Shown one piece after another: positions 51,763 through 60,905 of a stretch of DNA of 64,000 bases. The translations under genes and the position numbers were made by a program. This DNA comes from DASUCS01 sp041166745 (GTDB lineage Bacteria; Actinomycetota; Acidimicrobiia; Acidimicrobiales; JACDCH01), in contig JBEEGH010000018.1 of NCBI GenBank assembly GCA_041166745.1, positions 24,021 through 88,020 of the forward strand. Reading direction: 5' to 3'. The notes beneath the pieces are model-generated. The model was not told the origin of the DNA. It worked only from the letters and a program-made list of their open reading frames with translations, and searched no databases. Numbering within the stretch: position 1 is the stretch's first letter; every line of letters begins with the position of its first letter.

Positions 51763-52728
51763 GTGCGCCGGGTCCTCGCTGTCGTTCTCGTCGGCCTCGT
51801 GGCGTGCAGCTCGTCGGGCTCGTCACCGACGGCCGTCCCGGGCTCGACAGCGTCGAAGTCGACGACGACGACGGAGTCGACGACCACCACCACGACACAC
51901 CCGAAGTTCATCTGGCCGGCGGTCGACACCAGCGGGCCCGGTGTGTTCGTGTCGCCGAATGGCGTCGTGTTGCCGATCGTCGGCGACGGCGTCGTGGACA
52001 CACCGTGCAGCAACCAGGCGGCGCCAACCGGCACGCACATCCTGGGCGCCAACGTGGTGATCGACCCCGGGCACGGCGGCAATGAACCCGGTGCGGTCGG
52101 GCCCACAGGACTCATCGAGAAGGACGTGAACTTCGCCGTTTCCGAAGACGTGAGACAGGAACTCGAAGCCGAGGGCGCGAAGGTCGTTCTCACGCGGACC
52201 GCCGACTACAACACGACGATCAAGACGCGCGCGGAGATTGCGGTGGACCTGAAGCCGCAGGTGTTCCTGTCGATTCACCACAACGCCGAGCCGGACGGAG
52301 CGTCGGACGTACCCGGCAACGAGAGCTACTACCAGATCGCCAGCCCCGACTCGAAGCGACTCGCCGGCCTCTTGTGGGAGGAGATCACCTCGGCCTTCTC
52401 GCCGCACAAAATCGCGTGGGCGGCGGATACTGATCACGGCGCCAAGTTCCGGCCCAGCTCGTCAGGGGGCGACTACTACGGCATCCTCAGGCGAGGGGCG
52501 GGCATCACCACCGTGCTGTCGGAGGCGGCCTTCATCTCGAACCCGCCCGAGGAGCAACTTCTCCGCGACCCAGGGTTCCTCCACTCCGAGGCGTTGGCGA
52601 TCACGAAGGCGATCACCCGCTTTCTCGCGACCCCCGACCCGGGTTCCGGATTCGTCGAGCCCTATCCCAGGACGGAACCGGCGGGCGGCGGCGGTGGCCC
52701 GGAAGGCTGTACCGACCCGACGTTGTAG
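51763..52728 (+). CDS. N-acetylmuramoyl-L-alanine amidase, lipoprotein
   Basis: A 321-residue zinc amidase (Amidase_3) that cuts the bond between muramic acid and the stem peptide. A short lipoprotein signal ends in LVAC; a Thr-rich linker and a prodomain-like stretch follow. Zinc and catalytic residues lie in VIDPGHGG, a Glu in TGLIEKDVN, SIHHNAEP and the final Glu in VLSEAAFISN. It would act on the cell wall outside. The last 67 bases overlap the convergent membrane-protein gene. Confidence 0.87.
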   Translation: MRRVLAVVLVGLVACSSSGSSPTAVPGSTASKSTTTTESTTTTTTHPKFIWPAVDTSGPGVFVSPNGVVLPIVGDGVVDTPCSNQAAPTGTHILGANVVIDPGHGGNEPGAVGPTGLIEKDVNFAVSEDVRQELEAEGAKVVLTRTADYNTTIKTRAEIAVDLKPQVFLSIHHNAEPDGASDVPGNESYYQIASPDSKRLAGLLWEEITSAFSPHKIAWAADTDHGAKFRPSSSGGDYYGILRRGAGITTVLSEAAFISNPPEEQLLRDPGFLHSEALAITKAITRFLATPDPGSGFVEPYPRTEPAGGGGGPEGCTDPTL

Positions 52729-53843
52729 AAGCGCGAGAGCACGGGCTCGATCTCGGACGGCTCGTGGAACCGAGTTGTGATCCACTGCGCGAGCGCGATC
52801 GCCGCGGCTCCGACGATGATCTCCGCGAACCCGAACGACGTCGCCGTGTCGAACGGATCCGCGACCACGGTGGTGATTCCGAGGAACACGAGGATGGCGC
52901 CCACCCAGTTCGTGGCTCGCCGCCCTTCCGTTGCTCCGAGATACACGAGCGCAAACCCGACAAGTGCGAATGCGATGCCGGTGCCGACCTGGTCGAGCGA
53001 GTCAGAGAGCAAGGCGATCCCGGTGATGACCGTGACGATCCCCGCGAATGCGAATGGCGTGGCGAGGCCTCGCATGTTCCTTCGGTCGAGCACGCGGGAG
53101 ATGACGAGATACACGACGGCGAACGCGAGCGTGTAGCCCCCGATGGTGTTCGCGTCGGGCGTCCCGTCGAATCCGAAGGTCGAAGACGACGACGAGCTGT
53201 CGATGACGCCCGCACTCGCGGCGCTGGCCAAACCGAACAAGAAGTTCGCCGGGAACGAGAACACGTGCTCTGTCACCTCGATGAACCAGAGCCACAGGCC
53301 GAGCAGCGCGGCGGCGACGTAGAGGTTGTGGCCTCGCCCCGGTCCGACGAGGTAGCCCGCCGCCCAACCGAGAGACGACAGCAAGAGGATCGAGTTGAAC
53401 GACGGCGGTGAGTTCTTCGAGTACGTGAGGAACGCGAAGAACGCCGGCAAGGCGGTCGCGCTCGCCGCAACTCCGGCCGCCGCGAGCGGTCCGTTGCGAT
53501 ACTGCGCCGTGAGCGTGACGCCGACGACGATGACGGCGAGCGTGATGAGCAGACCCGGGAACTGGCTCCCGTCGCCGCTGCTGGTGCCGAACAACTGATC
53601 GCCGCCGAGAGCGATCGCACCAACGACGAGCATCCCGGCGCCGGCGCCCGCGAGGCTCACGCCGAAGCGCGGCTCGGGTCGCCTGGCCGCGCGCACGCCC
53701 ACCCAATCCAGGAGCCCGCGCTTGACCACCGGTTCCGCCGGGGGCGGCGTAGGCGGCGGGGGTGTGAGCGGATTCGGTCGCGCTCGCAACGGGCGCTCCG
53801 GTGGCGGAGGCGGAGGAATGAACTCCGGAATGTCGTCAGCCAT
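52662..53843 (-). CDS. multi-pass membrane protein with proline-rich N-terminus
   Basis: A 393-residue protein. Residues 1-40 are Pro-rich and cytosolic; about ten hydrophobic segments follow from residue 62. No family is recognised. TACGCT (53854-53849) five bases before the ATG suggests a leaderless mRNA. Its 3' end overlaps the convergent amidase by 67 bases. Confidence 0.65.
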   Translation of the reverse strand: MADDIPEFIPPPPPPERPLRARPNPLTPPPPTPPPAEPVVKRGLLDWVGVRAARRPEPRFGVSLAGAGAGMLVVGAIALGGDQLFGTSSGDGSQFPGLLITLAVIVVGVTLTAQYRNGPLAAAGVAASATALPAFFAFLTYSKNSPPSFNSILLLSSLGWAAGYLVGPGRGHNLYVAAALLGLWLWFIEVTEHVFSFPANFLFGLASAASAGVIDSSSSSSTFGFDGTPDANTIGGYTLAFAVVYLVISRVLDRRNMRGLATPFAFAGIVTVITGIALLSDSLDQVGTGIAFALVGFALVYLGATEGRRATNWVGAILVFLGITTVVADPFDTATSFGFAEIIVGAAAIALAQWITTRFHEPSEIEPVLSRFYNVGSVQPSGPPPPPAGSVLG

Positions 53844-53878
53844 GACCGAGCGTAGGTCTGCTGCTCTGTGCCAAAACG

Positions 53879-53910
53879 CGATGAAGGCCCGCCGAAGCGG
53901 GCCTTCATCG
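53879..53910 (-). terminator. rho-independent-type terminator on the reverse strand
   Basis: A perfect 14-bp stem (53879-53892/53897-53910) reads with loop TTCG on the reverse strand and is followed by CGTTTTGG. It lies 15 bases after the stop of the four-segment membrane protein and just before the promoter of the next gene. Confidence 0.75.
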
Positions 53911-53924
53911 AAGCGGAGAGCTGA

Positions 53925-54428
53925 CTAAAAAGCGGTGGGAGGCCCGGAGGGAGCCGCGCCGGCGTCGTCTTCCTTTGTCTGGTACTTGAGGTAGGCGCCA
54001 ACGGCGACGGCGACCGACGCGATCACCGCGATGAACAGGCCGAACTTGCGATCGGCGCTGATGCCCGTGCTGATGCCGGCGAAATCGTCGGAAGCGATGG
54101 CCAGCCGGATCAGGACGATGACCGCCGCGGCCGCAGACGCGATCAAGATGGCCTGCGACCACGGGACGGGTAGGTCGGGCAGCTTCGTATCGGGTGCAAA
54201 CTTCTTGATCGCAATCACCGCGACGACGGCAAGGATCAGGATCAGGGGGATGATGCCGCCGAGAAAGAAGCTCCATCCGTTGTTGTTGAAGCTCCGGGTG
54301 CCACCCGAGAAGTCACTGGGCACGTCGAACCCGTACCAGGGCAGGAACATCGAGATCAGGTAGACGATCCCGCCGATTCCGATGACCTTGTCGCCCGTGG
54401 ACAACTTGTTGATATCAAACTCAGCCAA
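53925..54428 (-). CDS. four-segment membrane protein of unknown function
   Basis: A 167-residue protein with segments GGIVYLISMFLPWYGF, FFLGGIIPLILILAVVAVIA, ILIASAAAAVIVLIRLAI and FGLFIAVIASVAVAVGAYL. It begins MAEFDINKLSTGDKV. The TTG start is set by a strong AGGAGG seven bases upstream. No function is known. Confidence 0.65.
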   Translation of the reverse strand: MAEFDINKLSTGDKVIGIGGIVYLISMFLPWYGFDVPSDFSGGTRSFNNNGWSFFLGGIIPLILILAVVAVIAIKKFAPDTKLPDLPVPWSQAILIASAAAAVIVLIRLAIASDDFAGISTGISADRKFGLFIAVIASVAVAVGAYLKYQTKEDDAGAAPSGPPTAF

Positions 54429-54565
54429 CTGACGGCCTCCTATTGAGCGTCGTCGCCCGATGCGCGAGCAGCGCGCACCATAACGCACAAGGGGTAGGGC
54501 AGCGCGGGATAGACACCTCAGAGGTCGCCGCCCACCCTTTAGCGGCCGGCGGCTTTCGCCGCCGA

Positions 54566-54571
54566 TAGCTT
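54566..54571 (+). promoter_or_regulatory. -10 box TAGCTT for a leaderless purN transcript
   Basis: TAGCTT ends seven bases before the purN GTG. A six-bp stem GGCGGC/GCCGCC (54548-54553/54558-54563) with a TTTC loop lies just upstream of the box. The rest of the 150-base gap to the divergent gene shows nothing I can name. Confidence 0.45.
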
Positions 54572-54578
54572 GGTCCTC

Positions 54579-55145
54579 GTGCGAATCGGGGTGCTCGCGT
54601 CGGGGGGCGGGACGAACCTCGAGGCCATCCTCGGGGCCGGGATTCCGATCGACGTAGTGGTCGTCGACCGGCCGTGCGGGGCCATCGAGGTGGCCGAGTC
54701 GCATGGGGTGGCGGCTGCGTTGGTCGAGCGGTCGAGCTACGGCAAGGACTTCGATCGAGTGGCGTACACGAACGAGGTCATCGACGTCTTGGAGTCCCAC
54801 GACGTGGAGTTGGTCGTGATGGCGGGGTTCGGCACGATCTTCGAGAAGCCGATGTTCGACGCCTACGAGGGGCGCATCATCAACACCCATCCCGCCCTGC
54901 TCCCGGCGTTCCCGGGATGGCACGCCGTGCGCGATGCCCTGGCCGCGGGTGTGAAGGTCACCGGCGTCACCGTGCACATCGCCACCCTCGAGGTCGATGC
55001 CGGCCCGATCCTCGCCCAAGCCTCGGTGCCGGTCCTGCCCGGCGACACCGAGGACACGCTGCACGAGCGGATAAAGGACGTGGAGCGCCGGCTGTATCCC
55101 GAGACAATCAGGGCAATCATCGAGAGGGGATCCGTCCAAGAATGA
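54579..55145 (+). CDS. purN: phosphoribosylglycinamide formyltransferase
   Basis: A 188-residue enzyme that adds a formyl group from 10-formyl-THF in purine synthesis. GVLASGGGTNLEAIL binds substrate; active-site Asn and His are in IINTHPALLPAFPG and Asp in LEVDAGPILAQ. A TTG at 54570 is an alternative start, but GTG 54579 gives the normal N-terminus. Its stop overlaps purH as ATGA. Confidence 0.95.
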   Translation: MRIGVLASGGGTNLEAILGAGIPIDVVVVDRPCGAIEVAESHGVAAALVERSSYGKDFDRVAYTNEVIDVLESHDVELVVMAGFGTIFEKPMFDAYEGRIINTHPALLPAFPGWHAVRDALAAGVKVTGVTVHIATLEVDAGPILAQASVPVLPGDTEDTLHERIKDVERRLYPETIRAIIERGSVQE

Positions 55146-56656
55146 GTCAGCGCGCACTGCTGTCCGTATACGACAAGACAGGTGTCGTCGAGTTCGCCCG
55201 GGGGCTGTCGGAGCTCGGCTGGGAGCTCGTGTCGAGCGGCGGCACATCGGCGGCGCTCAGCGAGGCCGGTCTCGACGTGCTCACGGTCGAGAGCGTCACG
55301 GGCTCACCCGAGATGCTCAGCGATCGAGTGAAGACGTTGCATCCCAAGATCCACGGCGGTCTGCTCGCGGATCGTGACGACCCGTCGCATCGCGCGGACG
55401 TCGAGCGGCACGGCATCGAGCTCATCGATCTCGTCGTATCGAACCTCTATCCGTTCTCGACCGACCCTTCGATCCAGCTCATCGACATCGGTGGGCCGGC
55501 GATGGTTCGAGCCGCGGCCAAGAATCACGCACACGTCGGCGTCGTGACCGACCCATCGGACTACGACGGGGTGTTGGGCGAGTTACGCGCGCAAGGCGCG
55601 CTCAGCGCGGGCACGAAGCGCGCGCTCGCCCGGAAGGCGTTCGCTCACACCGCGGCATACGACAGTGCGATCGTCGAGTGGCTCGACGGCGACGAGCTGC
55701 TCCCTCCGACGTATCACCCGAGGTACGAGCGCGTGCCGCTCGAGTTGCGGTACGGCGAGAACCCGCACCAGCGCGCCGGCCTCTATCGGGCGCGCGGCGC
55801 TTCACCGTGGTGGGACAACATGACCCAGCACGCGGGGATGGCCCTCTCGTACCTCAACCTGTACGACGCCGACGCGGCGTGGCTCCTTGCCCACGACATG
55901 GATCCGACCGGGGAGCGGCCGGCCGTCGCCATCATCAAGCACGCCAACCCGTGCGGTGCCGCCGTGGCCGACACGCTGGCCGACGCCTATCAGCTGGCCT
56001 TCGAATGCGATGAGCGCTCGGCGTTCGGCGGCATCGTCGCCGTCAACCGTCCCATCGACGACGACACCGTCGAGCGAATGATCGCGGCCGCCCAAGCCGA
56101 CGTCGTGATATCCCCGGGGTACGGGCCGGGTGTCGTCGACAAGTTGATCACCAAGCGCAAGAACACCCGACTCCTCGAAGCGCCGCCGCCGGTGCCGGAC
56201 ACTCGCCATCAGCGCGCGATCACCGGCGGGCTCCTCCTGCAAGATCCGCATCACTTCGCCGCGCCGCGCGCGTCCTGGCGGGTCGTGACCGAGCGGCAGC
56301 CGACCGAGAGTGAGCTCGACGACGCCGAGCTCGCGTTCCGCATCTGCGGGTACGTGAAGTCGAACTCGATCGTGCTCGTGCGCGATGGCGTGGCGTGGGG
56401 CATCGGCGCCGGCCAGCAGAACCGCGTCGAGTCAGGACAGATCGCCGCCCAGAAAGCGGCCGGTCGCGCCAAGGGCGGAGCGTGCGCGAGCGACGCGTTC
56501 TATCCGTTCCCCGACGGCATCGAGGCCGCCGCCGAAGCCGGCGTCGCGGTGATCATCCAGCCGGGCGGCTCGGTGAGAGACGAGGAGAACATCGCGAAAG
56601 CCAACGAGCTCGGCGTCGCGATGGTCTTCACCGGCGAACGGCACTTCCTCCATTGA
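55142..56656 (+). CDS. purH: AICAR transformylase / IMP cyclohydrolase
   Basis: A 504-residue bifunctional enzyme for the last two steps to IMP. The cyclohydrolase domain has LLSVYDKTGVVEFARGL, SDRVKTLHPKIHGGLLA and NLYPF; the transformylase has LRYGENPHQRAGLY, IIKHANPCGAA, KSNSIVLV and the closing GVAMVFTGERHF. Direct coupling to purN. Length and domains are normal. Confidence 0.96.
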   Translation: MSQRALLSVYDKTGVVEFARGLSELGWELVSSGGTSAALSEAGLDVLTVESVTGSPEMLSDRVKTLHPKIHGGLLADRDDPSHRADVERHGIELIDLVVSNLYPFSTDPSIQLIDIGGPAMVRAAAKNHAHVGVVTDPSDYDGVLGELRAQGALSAGTKRALARKAFAHTAAYDSAIVEWLDGDELLPPTYHPRYERVPLELRYGENPHQRAGLYRARGASPWWDNMTQHAGMALSYLNLYDADAAWLLAHDMDPTGERPAVAIIKHANPCGAAVADTLADAYQLAFECDERSAFGGIVAVNRPIDDDTVERMIAAAQADVVISPGYGPGVVDKLITKRKNTRLLEAPPPVPDTRHQRAITGGLLLQDPHHFAAPRASWRVVTERQPTESELDDAELAFRICGYVKSNSIVLVRDGVAWGIGAGQQNRVESGQIAAQKAAGRAKGGACASDAFYPFPDGIEAAAEAGVAVIIQPGGSVRDEENIAKANELGVAMVFTGERHFLH

Positions 56657-56678
56657 GCGCCAAGCAGGGGGCGGGCTG

Positions 56679-57548
56679 ATGGCGGCGATCCTGATGCCGG
56701 GGGCGCCCGTTGCGGACGCGGTGTTCGCCGACCTCATCCCGCGCATCGAGAAGCTGCGCGCCAACGGGTACACGCCTGGGCTCGCGACGGTGCTGGTGGG
56801 CGGCGACGACGCCAGCGCTCGCTACGTCGGCATGAAGATGCGCAAGGCGCAGGAGCTCGGGTGCAACAGCCCCCATGCCCACCTGCCCGAAGACGCGACA
56901 ACCGCCGACGTGATTGCCGCGGTGCGCGCGTTCAACGAGGACGACAGCGTCGACGCGATGCTCGTGCAGTACCCCGCCCCGCCGCAGGTCGACTTCGACG
57001 CGGTGCTCATGGCCGTCGATCCCGACAAGGACGTCGACGGCATGCATCCCACGAACATGGGCCGGATGGCGCTCGGGATCCCCGGGCCGGTGTCGTGCAC
57101 GCCCGCGGGCATCGAGGCGCTGTTGGCGCACTACGAGATCCCGGTCTCGGGCCGCAACGTTTGCATCCTCGGTCGCGGCGTCACCATCGGCCGGCCGCTC
57201 GCGTTGCTGCTCTCACAGAAGCGTCCGACGGCCAACGCCGCGGTGACGGTGGTGCACACCGGCGTGCCCGATTGGGCCGAGTACACCCGGCGCGCCGACA
57301 TCGTGGTCGCGGCCGCGGGTGTGCCCGGGATCATCCAACCCGAGCACATCACTCCGGGGTCCGTCGTCGTGGGTGCCGGCGTCCGCTATGAAGGTCGCAC
57401 ACTGTTGCCCGACGTCGACGAATCGTGCGAGGCCGTCGCGGGATACATCACGCCACGCGTCGGTGGCGTCGGACCCACGACGATTGCGATGCTTTTCCGC
57501 AACTTCGTCGAGGCGGCTGAACGACGAGCGTTGAAGGGACCACAATGA
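56679..57548 (+). CDS. folD: methylene-THF dehydrogenase / methenyl-THF cyclohydrolase
   Basis: A 289-residue enzyme that makes 10-formyl-THF, the donor for purN and purH. The catalytic Lys lies in SARYVGMKMRKAQELG; GRGVTIGRPLALLL binds NADP and VGGVGPTTIAMLFRN is the C-terminal signature. A G-rich ribosome-binding site precedes the ATG. Its position just after purH makes cofactor supply co-regulated. Confidence 0.95.
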   Translation: MAAILMPGAPVADAVFADLIPRIEKLRANGYTPGLATVLVGGDDASARYVGMKMRKAQELGCNSPHAHLPEDATTADVIAAVRAFNEDDSVDAMLVQYPAPPQVDFDAVLMAVDPDKDVDGMHPTNMGRMALGIPGPVSCTPAGIEALLAHYEIPVSGRNVCILGRGVTIGRPLALLLSQKRPTANAAVTVVHTGVPDWAEYTRRADIVVAAAGVPGIIQPEHITPGSVVVGAGVRYEGRTLLPDVDESCEAVAGYITPRVGGVGPTTIAMLFRNFVEAAERRALKGPQ

Positions 57549-58036
57549 GCTTCACCCCACCCGGCGACGAGCAAGCAGGTCCTCCGCCGACGGCTCCGCC
57601 CGCGCCGCCGGTGCCCGGTTGGTGGTTGGCATCCGACGGCAACTGGTACCCGCCGCAGGCCGCGCCTGGCGGGGCCGCGCCGCCGCCTACGTATGGGGCG
57701 CCACCTGCCTACGGGGCGCCTCCTGCCTACGGGCCGCCGCCGAGCGCGCCCTACGGCTACACGCCGTATGCACCGGCGCAGAGCACGAACGGTCTCGCCA
57801 TCGCTTCGATGGTGCTCGGCATCCTGTGGATCTATTGGGTCGGATCGATCCTCGCGATCATCTTCGGCTTCGTCGCGATGAGCCAGATCAAAGAGCGCAA
57901 CCAGGGAGGCAAGGGCATGGCCACCGCCGGCCTCATTCTCGGGTTCATCGGCGTCGGTTTTCTGGTGCTCGTGATTCTGATCGTCGCGTTGGGCTCGAGC
58001 AGTAGCACGGTGCGATTCAGCAGCGTCCGTAACTGA
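57545..58036 (+). CDS. DUF4190-like membrane protein with Pro/Tyr-rich N-terminus
   Basis: A 163-residue protein. The N-terminus has VPGWWLASDGNWYPPQ, like the DUF2510-type motif of actinobacterial membrane proteins, then tandem GAPPAYG repeats. Two membrane helices follow (IASMVLGILWIYWVGSILAI and TAGLILGFIGVGFLVLVILI) around the QIKERNQGGKGMA loop, as in DUF4190. Function is unknown. It overlaps folD as ATGA. Confidence 0.75.
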   Translation: MSFTPPGDEQAGPPPTAPPAPPVPGWWLASDGNWYPPQAAPGGAAPPPTYGAPPAYGAPPAYGPPPSAPYGYTPYAPAQSTNGLAIASMVLGILWIYWVGSILAIIFGFVAMSQIKERNQGGKGMATAGLILGFIGVGFLVLVILIVALGSSSSTVRFSSVRN

Positions 58037-58045
58037 GTCGGTCAC

Positions 58046-58051
58046 TACCCT
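58046..58051 (+). promoter_or_regulatory. -10 box TACCCT for a leaderless metF transcript
   Basis: TACCCT ends six bases before the metF ATG in a 21-base gap with no Shine-Dalgarno sequence. Confidence 0.45.
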
Positions 58052-58057
58052 TTCTCG

Positions 58058-58909
58058 ATGGCCAAGATCATTGACCTGCTCGCGGTCGGACCGACTCGCT
58101 CCTTCGAGTTCTTCCCGCCGAGGACCGACGAAATGCGCCAGCAACTCGAGAAGGCCGTGCACGAGTTGGCGCCGCTCGAGCCGTCGTTCGTGTCGATGAC
58201 CTACGGCGCGCTCGGAAGCACGCGCGAGTACACGCGTGATGCGATCGTGCGCATCAACGAAGACCAGCCGTTCCCGGCGATGCCTCACCTCACGTGTGTT
58301 GGTCACACTCGAGCCGACATCGATGCTTTGCTCGACCACTACGCGGGCAACGGCATCGAGAACATCCTCGCGTTGGGCGGCGATCCTCCTGCTGACGGCT
58401 CCGACCCCGGTGGTGATTTTGCGTACGCCACCGACCTCATCGAAGTGGTGCGCGCTCACCCTGCCAACTTCTGCGTGGGTGTCGCCGCCCACCCGGAGGT
58501 ACACCCGCGTTCCCCGGACCGGGCCACAGATCGCCAGCGGCTGGCCGACAAGTTGGCGATGGCGGACTTCGCCATCACGCAGTTCTCGTTCCTGGTCGAC
58601 GAACAGATCCGGCTGCGCGACGAGCTCAGCGCGCTGGGTTGCACCACGCCGGTGATTCCGAGCGTGTTCCCCGTCATCAACGTTGCCGGTGTGCAACGCA
58701 TGGCGAACATGAATGGCAGCGTGATTCCCGAACCGGTGCTCGAGCGTTTGGTTGCCGCAGCCAGTCCGGAGGACGTCGTGTCGATCGGAGTTGACGTGGC
58801 GACAGAGCTGTGTGAACGGCTCATTGCCGAGGACATGCCAGGCCTCCATCTGTATCCGATGAACCGCTCCGAATCGATTCGCCGCATCTACGAGAACTTG
58901 AGTCTCTGA
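58058..58909 (+). CDS. metF: 5,10-methylenetetrahydrofolate reductase
   Basis: A 283-residue flavin TIM-barrel enzyme that makes 5-methyl-THF for methionine synthesis. SFEFFPPRTDEM (with the Glu near residue 19), MTYGALGSTREYT, HLTCVGHT and NILALGGDPPADG are signatures. The C-terminal half has FSFLVDEQIRLRDEL and SPEDVVSIGVDVATEL. It overlaps the next gene by one base. Confidence 0.94.
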   Translation: MAKIIDLLAVGPTRSFEFFPPRTDEMRQQLEKAVHELAPLEPSFVSMTYGALGSTREYTRDAIVRINEDQPFPAMPHLTCVGHTRADIDALLDHYAGNGIENILALGGDPPADGSDPGGDFAYATDLIEVVRAHPANFCVGVAAHPEVHPRSPDRATDRQRLADKLAMADFAITQFSFLVDEQIRLRDELSALGCTTPVIPSVFPVINVAGVQRMANMNGSVIPEPVLERLVAAASPEDVVSIGVDVATELCERLIAEDMPGLHLYPMNRSESIRRIYENLSL

Positions 58910-59607
58910 TGACGTTGTTCCTGCACGAGACGCACCGTGTGCGCGGCGCGCTCGAGGAGAAGTTCGAGGCGCACTACCGCGATCGCTGGATGGCGGCACT
59001 GGCCGAGGCGGACGACGCTCGGTTGGTCTGGTACGTACATCAGGCGCACGGCACGGGTCCGGCGTACCGCATCTGCACGATCACCGCGGTGCGCGACGGC
59101 GCGGCCTACGGCCGCCTGCTCGACCGGGTCGCCTCGGGCGACCTGCAGACGTGGGCACGCGAGCTCGACGGCTTGCAGTACGACAGCGTGGGCAAGGTGC
59201 TACAGCCGTTGCCGTGGTCGCCGCTCAACGACGTGGACCTTGCGGCGGTGCCCGTCGATCCGAGCGCGGAGCACGAGCTCACCCTCTACATGGAAGACAC
59301 CGGTTGGCCGCACAAGCCGCTCGATGACTACACGTCGTTCTGGGGCGACGTGTATGCGCCGATGCTGGCGAAGTCACAGCTGTTGCGCATCGAAGCGTGC
59401 TTCCAAGTGGCGTTCAGCGCCGGGCGCCGGCCCGAAGCGATCCTGTTCCAGAAGGTCCTGAGTCACGAGGGCCTGTTGCGCTTGCTCGAGACCGAGACAC
59501 CGGCGGCGATGAAGCAGCCGGGAACGTTCATGCACGATGCGCTGCAGGTGCGCGACCAGTGGGAGAGCCGGCTGTTGCGCACATCGGCCTGGTCGCCCTA
59601 TTTCTGA
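58909..59607 (+). CDS. protein of unknown function coupled to metF
   Basis: A 232-residue soluble protein with two similar halves: each begins with a strand-like HETHRV or HELTLYMEDTGW segment and has many aromatic residues, suggesting a two-domain ferredoxin-like or dimeric alpha/beta-barrel fold. No family or catalytic motif is recognised. TGATG junction with metF implies related expression. Confidence 0.6.
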   Translation: MTLFLHETHRVRGALEEKFEAHYRDRWMAALAEADDARLVWYVHQAHGTGPAYRICTITAVRDGAAYGRLLDRVASGDLQTWARELDGLQYDSVGKVLQPLPWSPLNDVDLAAVPVDPSAEHELTLYMEDTGWPHKPLDDYTSFWGDVYAPMLAKSQLLRIEACFQVAFSAGRRPEAILFQKVLSHEGLLRLLETETPAAMKQPGTFMHDALQVRDQWESRLLRTSAWSPYF

Positions 59608-59614
59608 ACGGGAC

Positions 59615-59620
59615 TAACCT
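59615..59620 (+). promoter_or_regulatory. -10 box TAACCT upstream of icd
   Basis: TAACCT ends nine bases before the icd ATG, with no Shine-Dalgarno sequence between, so icd is probably leaderless. Confidence 0.45.
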
Positions 59621-59629
59621 CGGCGCCCT

Positions 59630-60832
59630 ATGGCTACGAAGATCTCGATGTCTGCAGACGGCAAGCTGCAGGTTCCGAACGACCCCATCATCCCGTTCAT
59701 CGAAGGCGACGGCACCGGCGTCGACATCTGGCCGGCGGCCAAGCTCGTGCTCGATGCGGCCGGCAAGAAGCACGGCAAGACCATCGAATGGAAAGAGGTC
59801 CTCGCCGGCGAGAAGGCCTTCAACGAGACCGGCAACTGGCTGCCCGACGAGACCGTCGACACCTTCCGCGAGTACCTGATCGGCATCAAGGGTCCGCTGA
59901 CGACGCCGATCGGCGGCGGCTTCCGCTCGCTCAACGTCGCGTTGCGTCAGATTCTCGACCTCTACGTGTGCCTGCGGCCCGTGCGGTGGTTCACGGGTGT
60001 GCCATCGCCGGTGAAGCATCCCGAGAAGGTCGACATGGTGATCTTCCGCGAGAACACCGAAGACATCTACGCCGGCTTGGAAGTCGAGGCCGGCACCCCG
60101 GAGGCCAAGCGGATGCGCGAGCTGCTCGCGGAGTTCGGCCCGCAATGGGCGAACATCCGTGAGGATTCCGGCATCGGCATCAAGCCGATCTCCGAGTTCG
60201 GCTCGAAGCGACTGGTGCGGGCTGCGCTCAACTACGCGATCGTGCGCGGCCGCAAGAGCGTCACGCTCGTGCACAAGGGCAACATCATGAAGTTCACCGA
60301 GGGCGCGTTCCGCAACTGGGGCTACGAGTTGGTGAAAGACGAGTTCGCCGACACGGCCGTCGGTTGGGACGACTGCGACGGCAAGCCGGGCGACAAGATC
60401 CTCGTGAAGGACGCGATTGCCGACATCACGTTGCAGCAGGTGCTCACCCGCCCGGACGAGTTCGACGTCATCGCCACGATGAACCTCAACGGCGACTATC
60501 TCTCCGATGCGCTCGCCGCGCAGGTCGGCGGCATCGGGATCGCGCCAGGTGGGAACATCAACTACGTCAGTGGGCACGGCATCTTCGAAGCCACACACGG
60601 CACCGCGCCGAAGTACGCCGGGCAGGACAAGGTCAACCCGGGCTCCGTGCTGCTGTCGGGCGTGATGATGTACGAACACCTCGGCTGGCAGGAAGCGGCG
60701 GACGACATCGTGCGCGCGCTCGAGGCCACGATCGCCGACAAGATCGTCACCTACGACTTCGCCCGATTGATGGAAGGCGCCACCGAGGTGAAGTGCTCGG
60801 AGTTCGCGCAGGCCATCGTCGACCGCCTGTAG
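59630..60832 (+). CDS. icd: isocitrate dehydrogenase (NADP-type)
   Basis: A 400-residue TCA-cycle enzyme that turns isocitrate to 2-oxoglutarate. FIEGDGTGVDIWPAA opens the family region; the substrate Ser lies in GGGFRSLNVALRQ; VIFRENTEDIYAGLEV and NLNGDYLSDALAAQVGGIG bind substrate and metal; EATHGTAPKYAGQ contacts NADP. It is the homodimeric E. coli-like type rather than the monomeric type common in other actinobacteria. Confidence 0.95.
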   Translation: MATKISMSADGKLQVPNDPIIPFIEGDGTGVDIWPAAKLVLDAAGKKHGKTIEWKEVLAGEKAFNETGNWLPDETVDTFREYLIGIKGPLTTPIGGGFRSLNVALRQILDLYVCLRPVRWFTGVPSPVKHPEKVDMVIFRENTEDIYAGLEVEAGTPEAKRMRELLAEFGPQWANIREDSGIGIKPISEFGSKRLVRAALNYAIVRGRKSVTLVHKGNIMKFTEGAFRNWGYELVKDEFADTAVGWDDCDGKPGDKILVKDAIADITLQQVLTRPDEFDVIATMNLNGDYLSDALAAQVGGIGIAPGGNINYVSGHGIFEATHGTAPKYAGQDKVNPGSVLLSGVMMYEHLGWQEAADDIVRALEATIADKIVTYDFARLMEGATEVKCSEFAQAIVDRL

Positions 60833-60845
60833 CGGCACCAAAACT

Positions 60846-60904
60846 GCATCGACGCCCGGGCATCCAAGTGCCCCGAGAGACACTCGATGCCCGGGCGTCG
60901 ACGC
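60846..60904. terminator. long imperfect inverted repeat between icd and a convergent gene
   Basis: Arms of 19 bases (60846-60864 and 60886-60904) match at 18 positions, with a smaller stem AGTG/CACT inside the loop. It lies between convergent stops, so it probably terminates both transcripts. Confidence 0.65.
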
Positions 60905-60905
60905 G

